NCBI GenBank assembly: GCA_023259315.1
Contig: JAHFQL010000001.1
Location: 1 to 33,771 of the forward strand
Direction: 5' to 3'
Origin: Candidatus Woesearchaeota archaeon
GTDB lineage: Archaea > Nanoarchaeota > Nanoarchaeia > Woesearchaeales > GW2011-AR4
Length of the DNA: 33,771 bases
The position numbers and the translations under genes were made by a program. The notes under the pieces were generated by a model that saw only the letters and a program-made list of their open reading frames with translations, did no database searches and was not told where the DNA came from. Positions 16,294 to 22,211 of the stretch are shown piece after piece; position 1 is the first letter of the stretch, and each line of letters begins with the position of its first letter.

Positions 16294-16704
16294 ATGGAAT
16301 TCAATAAACTTATCCCAGAATTAAAAGTAAGTAATTTTAAGAAAAGTTTTGACTTTTACACCAAAGTAGTTGGATTCAAATTAGAATATGAAAGGCTAGA
16401 TTCAAAATTTGCTTTTATTTCCTTACATGGAAGCCAGATTATGCTTGAAGAAGTTAATGACGACTGGAAAACGGGAGATTTAGAATATCCTTTTGGGCGA
16501 GGAACCCATCTTCAAATGAAAGTCAAAAGTATTAAGCCGATTTTAGAGTCTTTGAATAAAAATAAATATAAAATATTTATCAAAGCCCATAAAAAATGGT
16601 ACAGGAAAGAAAATCAATTACTCGGCACAAGACAATTTTTAGTCAAAGATCCAGACGGATATCTGCTAAGATTTATTGAAGATATAGGAATTAAATCTCT
16701 ATAA
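16294..16704 (+). CDS. Bleomycin-resistance-like VOC family protein
   Basis: A 136-residue single glyoxalase-fold domain. N-terminal ELKVSNFKKSFDFYTKVVGF and C-terminal FLVKDPDGYLLRFIED are typical of the VOC/bleomycin resistance family, which binds small ligands or metals through paired beta-alpha-beta-beta-beta units. It lies divergently to the tandem VOC gene but is not closely similar to it. Drug sequestration is known for some family members; here the ligand is unknown. Confidence 0.8.
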   Translation: MEFNKLIPELKVSNFKKSFDFYTKVVGFKLEYERLDSKFAFISLHGSQIMLEEVNDDWKTGDLEYPFGRGTHLQMKVKSIKPILESLNKNKYKIFIKAHKKWYRKENQLLGTRQFLVKDPDGYLLRFIEDIGIKSL

Positions 16705-16726
16705 ATTTATATATTTTTCACAAACC

Positions 16727-16735
16727 TTTTTAAAT
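16727..16735 (+). promoter_or_regulatory. TATA box of the RNase J gene
   Basis: TTTTTAAAT lies 23-31 bases before the ATG at 16758, which implies a leaderless mRNA. A second AT-rich block (16700-16718) is further upstream. Confidence 0.45.
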
Positions 16736-16757
16736 CGCATTCTTATTTTAATAATTA

Positions 16758-18086
16758 ATGGTTGAAATCTGCACGATTGGCGGCTATAATGAGGTTGGGA
16801 AGAATTCAACTGCTGTAAAAATTGGAGAAGAGGTTTATATTCTTGATTTGGGAATTCATCTTGAGAATTATATCAAATACACGCAGGATGAGGATCTTGT
16901 AAGCGTGGACCCAAAGGAGCTGGTGCAAGCAGGCGCTGTTCCTGATATTTCTGCAATCAGCGACTGGAAAGACAAAGTAAAGATGATTATGCCAACCCAT
17001 GCCCATCTGGACCATGTTGGAGCGATTCCATATCTTGGAAATAATTTCAAATCCCAAATAATGTGCACTCCTTTCACTGCAGAGGTTCTGAAAGGCATAC
17101 TGACCGAGGATAAAATAAAATTGAACAGTAAAATTAGGAGCATGTCTGCTAATTCTTCCTTTAAAGTTTCTGACAATGTTGAGATAGAGTTTGTTCATGT
17201 CACGCATTCAACCCCGCAAACAGTGATGATTGCTCTGCATACGAAAGAAGGCACTATTTTATATGCAAATGACTATAAATTTGACTTGTTTCCTACATTG
17301 GGGAAAAAACCGAATTTCAAAAGGCTTGAGGAGTTAGGAAAGAAAAAAGTGTTGGCCTTGATTTGTGATTCTACATACGCTTCTGATGCAAGAAAAATGC
17401 CTTCTGAATCCATAGCGAAAGAAATGCTGAAAGAAGTTATGCTTGGCATTGATTCAAAAAACAAGCATGTTGTCGTGACTACCTTCTCTTCTCATATAGC
17501 TAGATTGAATTCCATCGTAGAGTTTGGACAAAAATTGAACAGGAAGATAGTTTTTATGGGGCGCTCAATGTCCAAGTACGTAAGGGCTGCAGAAGACACG
17601 GGAATTGCAAATTTTACAAACAAGGTTGAAGTCTTGAAGTACAGCAACCAGATAAAGCGAAAGCTCAAAAAAATAACGAAAGAGAGAGGAAAATACCTAA
17701 TGGTTGCCACAGGCCATCAGGGCGAGCCAAAATCAACTCTTGCAAAGATGATGAATGGTGAATTAAAGTTCAATTTCTTGCCTGAGGACCATGTGATATT
17801 TTCCTGCAGGACAATACCTTCGCCAACAAACATAGCAAACAGGCAGAGACTGGAATCCGATTTGAAAAATTTCAATGTCAGAATCTTCAAGGACATACAC
17901 CAGAGCGGCCATGCGGCAAGGGAAGACATGCGAGACTTGATAAATCTGGTGAAGCCAGAGCACATAATACCTGCACATGGTGAGTTAAGCATGACCTCTT
18001 CATTGGCAGACTTGGCAGTTGAAATGGGATACAGAAAAGGAAGCAATGTTCATGTTATGAATGATGGAGAAAGAATTAAGCTATAA
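16758..18086 (+). CDS. rnj: Archaeal ribonuclease J (beta-CASP metallo-hydrolase)
   Basis: A 442-residue protein. The metallo-beta-lactamase core shows the zinc motif HAHLDH (81-86), then VHVTHSTPQT and YANDYKFD. The beta-CASP part has ICDSTYA, GRSM, ATGHQGEP, HQSGHAAREDM and IIPAHGE. This matches archaeal RNase J, a 5'-to-3' exoribonuclease acting in mRNA decay. It lacks the KH domains of the aCPSF1 beta-CASP proteins. It stands just upstream of PCNA on the same strand but PCNA seems to have its own promoter. Confidence 0.93.
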   Translation: MVEICTIGGYNEVGKNSTAVKIGEEVYILDLGIHLENYIKYTQDEDLVSVDPKELVQAGAVPDISAISDWKDKVKMIMPTHAHLDHVGAIPYLGNNFKSQIMCTPFTAEVLKGILTEDKIKLNSKIRSMSANSSFKVSDNVEIEFVHVTHSTPQTVMIALHTKEGTILYANDYKFDLFPTLGKKPNFKRLEELGKKKVLALICDSTYASDARKMPSESIAKEMLKEVMLGIDSKNKHVVVTTFSSHIARLNSIVEFGQKLNRKIVFMGRSMSKYVRAAEDTGIANFTNKVEVLKYSNQIKRKLKKITKERGKYLMVATGHQGEPKSTLAKMMNGELKFNFLPEDHVIFSCRTIPSPTNIANRQRLESDLKNFNVRIFKDIHQSGHAAREDMRDLINLVKPEHIIPAHGELSMTSSLADLAVEMGYRKGSNVHVMNDGERIKL

Positions 18087-18094
18087 AACCATAA

Positions 18095-18105
18095 ATATTA
18101 TAAAT
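18095..18105 (+). promoter_or_regulatory. TATA box of the PCNA gene
   Basis: ATATTATAAAT lies right behind the RNase J stop. Transcription would start about 25 bases on, around 18125, so the mRNA would begin just before the GGGGGT Shine-Dalgarno at 18128. Confidence 0.45.
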
Positions 18106-18127
18106 CAGACACCATATCCTTGTATTT

Positions 18128-18160
18128 GGGGGTAGCGTGCGATTAAGCACGCGTTAGACT
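18128..18160 (+). promoter_or_regulatory. PCNA leader: Shine-Dalgarno followed by a hairpin
   Basis: GGGGGT (18128-18133) can pair with the archaeal 16S 3' end with one G-U pair, but lies 27 bases from the ATG. Between them GCGTGC (18135-18140) and GCACGC (18147-18152) form a perfect GC-rich 6-bp stem with loop GATTAA. If folded, the hairpin leaves nine unpaired bases between Shine-Dalgarno and ATG, a normal spacing. The pairing is seen; its role in translation is inferred. Confidence 0.5.
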
Positions 18161-18907
18161 ATGAGACTTACTTTAGCAGAACCTAGCTACTTAAAGGAGA
18201 GCATATCGATAATTTCTGACCTAGTAAATGAAGCGAGATTTAAAATAACTCCGAATGCTATTGAACTGGTTGCAATGGACCCTGCAAATGTCGCTATGGT
18301 TATTTTCAAATTGCTCAGCAGTTCCTTTACAGAATATGATGTTCAGAAAGAAACAGAGATTGCAATTAATTTAAGCAATTTGAAGCAAGTGTTGAGGAGG
18401 TCTTCTCCAAAAGATATGCTTACCCTGGAACTGGATTCCGATAACAGGCTTAAGATAGAACTTAAGAGCAACACTTCCAGAACATTTAACTTGCCAATAA
18501 TTGATTTGGAGGAAAAAGACCAAAAGGTGCCTGACTTGAAATTTCCTATAACTATAAGGACATCGTCAAGCATTTTAAATGAAGCAATTGCAGATGTGGA
18601 TGTTGTTGGCGAGAGCGTTTCATTCATTGCAGAGCCAAAGAAATTTACTTTGAATGCCGAAGGAGACTTAAACCAAGCAAGGATAGAGATTAGGGAAGAT
18701 GAAACAACAAAAATAACGATCAACAGCGATGAGAAGGTAAAGGCGAAGTACAGCGTTGAGTACCTAAAAAAGATGATAAATGGCTCAAAACTAAGCGATG
18801 AGGTTGTTATACAATTTAACAAGGATTACCCATTAAAATTAGAGTACAAGTCTGTCGACAAAGTAATGCTGAGTTTCATATTGGCCCCAAGAGTTGAAAA
18901 CGACTAA
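18161..18907 (+). CDS. pcn: DNA polymerase sliding clamp (PCNA)
   Basis: A 248-residue archaeal PCNA of standard length. N-terminal FKITPNAIELVAMDPANVAMVIF is diagnostic, as are the interdomain region with PIIDLEE and the C-terminal LKLEYKSVDKVMLSFILAPRVEND. The homotrimer encircles DNA and holds polymerase, FEN1, ligase and other PIP-box proteins. Only one PCNA is seen here, followed by an uncharacterised gene on the same strand after 39 bases. Confidence 0.97.
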   Translation: MRLTLAEPSYLKESISIISDLVNEARFKITPNAIELVAMDPANVAMVIFKLLSSSFTEYDVQKETEIAINLSNLKQVLRRSSPKDMLTLELDSDNRLKIELKSNTSRTFNLPIIDLEEKDQKVPDLKFPITIRTSSSILNEAIADVDVVGESVSFIAEPKKFTLNAEGDLNQARIEIREDETTKITINSDEKVKAKYSVEYLKKMINGSKLSDEVVIQFNKDYPLKLEYKSVDKVMLSFILAPRVEND

Positions 18908-18915
18908 AACATAAA

Positions 18916-18925
18916 TTTTATAAAT
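18916..18925 (+). promoter_or_regulatory. TATA box of the gene after PCNA
   Basis: TTTTATAAAT, 22-31 bases before the ATG at 18947, suggests a separate leaderless transcript rather than simple readthrough from PCNA. Confidence 0.45.
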
Positions 18926-18946
18926 AAGACTTCTAAGGATTTAATT

Positions 18947-19414
18947 ATGGAAAATAAGTCACGTTCTTTCCTTTTGGGCTGGACAGCTGATTACGTAAAA
19001 AACAAGGACATGATTTCTAAAAAAATTGAGAGCATTGAGAATGGAAAGGATGACTTTGATTTGCATGTCAAATACAAGGACAGAGAGCAGTATTTCATAA
19101 TCATGCCTGCTATAACTGACATTGATTCAATAATCCGAAAAATAATCAATAATTCCAATTTCAGCATTGTGACTTTGAATTCAAAAGAGAATTTTGAGAT
19201 TATAGTGAAGAACTGGAGCAAGCTTGAATCTTTCAAATTGCTTAACATAATTTTTGTAAATCCTTTCTCAGAGCTTGACAAGAAATGGGTGATTTTTCCT
19301 TATGTGCACAATAAGATTTGCGATGAAAAATCTTTAAAGATTGGCTTAAAATCAATGTTTGATATGGTTGAACCGATAGAGGAAGAGCAATTAGTCGCAA
19401 AAATCACAGACTGA
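18947..19414 (+). CDS. Uncharacterised protein downstream of PCNA
   Basis: A 155-residue soluble protein, not recognised. Alternating hydrophobic strands and charged helices (for example YFIIMPAITDID, FSIVTLNSKENFEIIV and LLNIIFVNPFSELDKKWVIFP) suggest an alpha/beta fold. There is no signal peptide or membrane helix, and no PIP-box-like motif is obvious. It lies 39 bases behind PCNA and converges with the next gene with four bases between stops. A replication- or repair-linked role would be guilt by association only. Confidence 0.7.
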   Translation: MENKSRSFLLGWTADYVKNKDMISKKIESIENGKDDFDLHVKYKDREQYFIIMPAITDIDSIIRKIINNSNFSIVTLNSKENFEIIVKNWSKLESFKLLNIIFVNPFSELDKKWVIFPYVHNKICDEKSLKIGLKSMFDMVEPIEEEQLVAKITD

Positions 19415-19418
19415 ACAA

Positions 19419-20045
19419 TTAAGTTAACCAACTTTTTACATTTCTACTAAAATCATCCATAGCTTCTTCTTCTTTTCGCAGAAATTCTACTCTTTGTCTA
19501 AAATGTTCCATATCGCCTTTAATATGACTAGCGATTATATATGAATGTTTTTCTATTTCCTTTAACGTATTCCAAATTCCCTTTGCATTATCTATATATA
19601 CTATGAAAGATTTCTCATTTGCAAAATTTTGCCAATAATCTTTTACCTCATTCCAGTTTTTTTGTACATCACTTTGTAAATTACTATAACCTAATCTACT
19701 GGGAAAATTTGAAATTGCATTCTCAATATATTCTAAAAGAACAGAAAATTTTCGCATAAACCATAATTCCGCTTCCATAATAATGTTTAATTCATCACCA
19801 CTTGTACCTTGGGATGCATTCTGCAATTGTTTGATTACATTATCTTCTGATTTAAGATGGGTTAAAATATTTTCTATATGCACTTTAAATTCTTTTAAAA
19901 CTTTTAAGAAATCTATGCTAGTCCAAGAAAATTCTATAACACTCCCTGGTTGTATAGAATGGTGTGAATAAAAAACTTGATTATATGTCAGAACTTTTTC
20001 AGTTGCATTTTGCAAATAATTGAAACCGTGGCGGTGTAATAACAT
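19419..20045 (-). CDS. Uncharacterised helical protein
   Basis: A 208-residue protein, not recognised. It is predicted mostly helical, with long amphipathic segments (FLKVLKEFKVHIENILTHLK; EAELWFMRKFSVLLEYIENAI) and a charged C-terminal helix (EHFRQRVEFLRKEEEAMDDF). It has no membrane helix and no cysteine, and Trp residues recur. It stands alone between convergent and tandem neighbours. A TATA-like CTTTTAAAAAT lies about 40 bases upstream. Confidence 0.6.
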   Translation of the reverse strand: MLLHRHGFNYLQNATEKVLTYNQVFYSHHSIQPGSVIEFSWTSIDFLKVLKEFKVHIENILTHLKSEDNVIKQLQNASQGTSGDELNIIMEAELWFMRKFSVLLEYIENAISNFPSRLGYSNLQSDVQKNWNEVKDYWQNFANEKSFIVYIDNAKGIWNTLKEIEKHSYIIASHIKGDMEHFRQRVEFLRKEEEAMDDFSRNVKSWLT

Positions 20046-20101
20046 TTTATACCTGTTGAACCTATTTGTGGAATGATTTTTAAAAGTTTCTTTTTCAAAA
20101 A

Positions 20102-20683
20102 TTATAAACTAAACATAATAATTTGCCCTATAAAACCGGAAAATATCGGTATCAGCAGATTGTCATCAAGTTCGTCAACGAGAGTTTCTACAATTGTGGC
20201 TACGATTGCCATTCCCAAAATAACATAAATCCTGTCCAATATAATGAATCCGACAATAAGGTTCACTATCAATTCCCCTATGAATCCTGCCCATGTCTTG
20301 TTCCTGTAAATTAAAGTTGTCCCATACCTTTTTCCCACTAAAGCTGCTGTCATGTCGCCAAAAGTTGTCATGAGCAAAGCTGCCAGCGCTATCTTTGGGT
20401 CAAAAACAGCAAGCGAAATTACTGTTGCTGAAAGGAAGTATATAACACCGTACATCCTGTTTTCCTCTTTGGGCCTTATGAACTGCGAAAAGAAAGGCAT
20501 TCGCCAACCCAATTCAAGCCTGAAGTATTCCAGTATCAAAAACAAAATCAACACTGCAACAAGGAAAAGTAGCGCAATTTGCTTGCCCATCCTGTCTTGT
20601 ATAAAGAAATAGGCTGCAAGCACAATAAGGATTGTTATGTGTATTATCTTCCTTCCAATCTCATGAACAAATCCCCATGTCAT
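20102..20683 (-). CDS. Dolichol/polyprenol kinase-like membrane protein
   Basis: A 193-residue protein with about six hydrophobic helices. It starts with EIGRKIIHITI and contains TTFGDMTAALVGKRYG, KTWAGFIGE and a C-terminal TLVDELDDNLLIP. These motifs belong to the CTP-dependent lipid kinase/cytidylyltransferase group (SEC59, VTE5, diacylglycerol/polyprenol kinases). A likely role is phosphorylation of an isoprenoid alcohol for N-glycosylation or lipid recycling. The exact substrate cannot be read from sequence. A TATA box lies directly upstream, suggesting a leaderless mRNA. Confidence 0.8.
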   Translation of the reverse strand: MTWGFVHEIGRKIIHITILIVLAAYFFIQDRMGKQIALLFLVAVLILFLILEYFRLELGWRMPFFSQFIRPKEENRMYGVIYFLSATVISLAVFDPKIALAALLMTTFGDMTAALVGKRYGTTLIYRNKTWAGFIGELIVNLIVGFIILDRIYVILGMAIVATIVETLVDELDDNLLIPIFSGFIGQIIMFSL

Positions 20684-20702
20684 AGCATTGACTTTTTAGT
20701 TT

Positions 20703-20715
20703 GAATATAAATAAG
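20703..20715 (-). promoter_or_regulatory. TATA box of the polyprenol kinase-like gene
   Basis: CTTATTTATATTC on the minus strand, 20-32 bases before the ATG. Confidence 0.45.
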
Positions 20716-20814
20716 TTTCTAATAGATACGGCTGCCATAGGCTAAAAAATAGCATATACTTATTTTATAACCCAACTTAGATAAAATTAAATAGTTAATA
20801 GAATAAATATCTAC

Positions 20815-20967
20815 ATGGTCAAGGTAAAACGAGGCTGGCATAACCCTTCCAAATATATATATGCGCCTGAAGAAGGCAAATGCCAGTACTGCAATAAGCA
20901 CGTGAAATCCCTAAAAGATCACGTCCACGATAAGCATAGGACAGAAAAGCTTGTCAAGAAAAAATAA
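20815..20967 (+). CDS. 50-residue C2H2-like zinc-finger protein
   Basis: A small frame from ATG 20815 encodes MVKVKRGWHNPSKYIYAPEE followed by a single finger with CQYC and a DHVHDKH end, then a Lys-rich tail. The two Cys (CxxC) and the closing His pair (HxxxxH or HxxH) fit a C2H2 finger, with a shortened spacing of 9-11 residues. Very basic, so a nucleic-acid or ribosome contact is plausible. AT-rich promoter-like sequence lies 25-50 bases upstream. No other gene overlaps it on the plus strand. The finger is clear; whether it is expressed is inferred. Confidence 0.7.
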   Translation: MVKVKRGWHNPSKYIYAPEEGKCQYCNKHVKSLKDHVHDKHRTEKLVKKK

Positions 20968-20975
20968 AGAGTTGA

Positions 20976-21055
20976 AGTGAACCCATTTCGAACACCTCAC
21001 TAGTTTTTGTATAACTGATATTTCTTAACTATTTGTCTACTTTCAGGGGTTCACT
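20976..21055. repeat. 9-bp inverted repeat between convergent genes
   Basis: AGTGAACCC (20976-20984) and GGGTTCACT (21047-21055) are perfect inverted copies 62 bases apart. They lie in the 109-base gap between the zinc-finger gene and the convergent riboflavin deaminase. They could form the base of a bidirectional terminator structure or be the scar of a small insertion. No function is established. Confidence 0.35.
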
Positions 21056-21076
21056 CCATAAGGGATGGATAGATCA

Positions 21077-21505
21077 TTACTTTAGCAAGTGGCTGTTCAA
21101 TCTAAGAGACATTTTTTCATATTTTTTAAGATGCAATGTTTTTATTTTGTGCTTTTTGAGGATATCAATTCCTTTGCAGTCCACAAAAATTTTCGGCTCT
21201 TTTGCTGCAAAAACAACATTGGAAATTTTTTTCTCAATAATAATGGAAGCGCAAGGAGTTTTGCCAGATAATCTTAAGCTGCAAGGCTCCATTGTTGTAT
21301 ATAATGTAGCATCTTTTGGATTTTCTTTTGCAAATTTTGTGGCGCATTCCTCTGCATGCAAGTCTTTGAATTTAAGGCTGTACCCTGTCCCTATAATTTT
21401 ATTATTTTTAACTATGATAGCGCCTACTGAATAGTATTTTCTTGATTTCTTGCATTTTTTAGCTTGCTTCAAAGCAAGCATCATATAGTAATCATTGTCT
21501 TTCAT
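21077..21505 (-). CDS. RibD-type pyrimidine deaminase (separate domain)
   Basis: The ATG at 21505 gives 142 residues (a longer frame to 21535 overlaps the reductase and is not family-like). The cytidine-deaminase fold zinc motif is complete: HAE at 50-52 and Cys 75 and 85 in EPCSLRLSGKTPCA. This is the domain forming the N-terminal half of bacterial RibD, which deaminates the pyrimidine intermediate of riboflavin synthesis. Here it is a stand-alone protein, encoded behind the reductase with a 14-base overlap. Another deaminase substrate cannot be excluded, but the neighbour argues for riboflavin. Confidence 0.85.
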   Translation of the reverse strand: MKDNDYYMMLALKQAKKCKKSRKYYSVGAIIVKNNKIIGTGYSLKFKDLHAEECATKFAKENPKDATLYTTMEPCSLRLSGKTPCASIIIEKKISNVVFAAKEPKIFVDCKGIDILKKHKIKTLHLKKYEKMSLRLNSHLLK

Positions 21506-22163
21506 TTTTGTACCACAAAACAACAATTTCATCAAATTTTTCTATTTTTTTCATCTTAAGGTTCAATGCAGTTTTAAGCCCGGTGCCGTCAACTAACGAT
21601 GGCGCATTCAGATAGCCAAAAATTTTTGGAAATATAGCAATCCTAAATTCATCCACAAGATTATTCTTGGCAAATTCAAAATTTGTTGAGCCTCCCCCTT
21701 CTATCAAAAGTTTTTTTATGCCATTTTCAAACAGGATTTTAACCAACTTTCTAGTGTCAAATTTATTTTCTTTGGTCGCAAAGACTTCTGCAAATTTTTT
21801 TACTCTCTTAACATCATCACTTGAAGCCAATTTTGTTGTAAAAATATATTTTTTGGAATTTCCCTTAAGAAAATAAGAATTTGACGGGATATCGCAATAT
21901 TTTGATATTGCAACCTTGGCAGGATTTTCAGGCTTTCCGCTTCTTAATCTGCTCAATCTAAATTTTTTGTTTTTTATAAGAAGTTTCGGGTTGTCAGTTT
22001 TTAATGTTGTTGATCCGACAAGTATGGCATCGCATTCAGATCTTAACTTATCAACTTCCTCAAAATCTTTCCTGTTTGACAATTTAACTGGCTTTCTCGA
22101 CGAAGTTGCTATTTTGCCATCTAAACTCATGGCGGTGCTTATTATTATGTATGGCCTGTTCAT
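21492..22163 (-). CDS. Riboflavin-pathway reductase (archaeal RibD_C type)
   Basis: From ATG 22163, 223 residues start MNRPYIIISTAMSLDGKIA, as in the archaeal diaminopyrimidinone 5'-phosphate reductase family. A TTG 18 bases upstream is not needed. Further motifs are ECDAILVGSTTLKTDNPKL, the NADPH-binding-like LLIEGGGSTNFEF and FPKIFGYLNAPSLVDG. It reduces the ribosyl side chain to ribityl on the way to riboflavin. It is the first gene of a two-gene operon with the deaminase. GTP cyclohydrolase and lumazine/riboflavin synthases are not in the window. Confidence 0.9.
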   Translation of the reverse strand: MNRPYIIISTAMSLDGKIATSSRKPVKLSNRKDFEEVDKLRSECDAILVGSTTLKTDNPKLLIKNKKFRLSRLRSGKPENPAKVAISKYCDIPSNSYFLKGNSKKYIFTTKLASSDDVKRVKKFAEVFATKENKFDTRKLVKILFENGIKKLLIEGGGSTNFEFAKNNLVDEFRIAIFPKIFGYLNAPSLVDGTGLKTALNLKMKKIEKFDEIVVLWYKNERQ

Positions 22164-22181
22164 GCTTTTACTATGTAACAA

Positions 22182-22193
22182 ATATATTTAAAG
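22182..22193 (-). promoter_or_regulatory. TATA box of the riboflavin gene pair
   Basis: CTTTAAATATAT on the minus strand, 19-30 bases before the reductase ATG at 22163, pointing to a leaderless transcript separate from the upstream acetyl-CoA synthetase gene. Confidence 0.45.
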
Positions 22194-22211
22194 TTTTGCA
22201 GAAAACTCAGA

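Noticed and set aside
20719..20901. 60-residue minus-strand frame over the zinc-finger gene
   Set aside because: It is the reverse shadow of the small finger gene, which has clear Cys/His ligands on the plus strand.
20972..21000. tRNA T-arm-like GTTCGAA on the minus strand
   Set aside because: The flanking bases cannot form the T stem, and no acceptor or anticodon arm is present.
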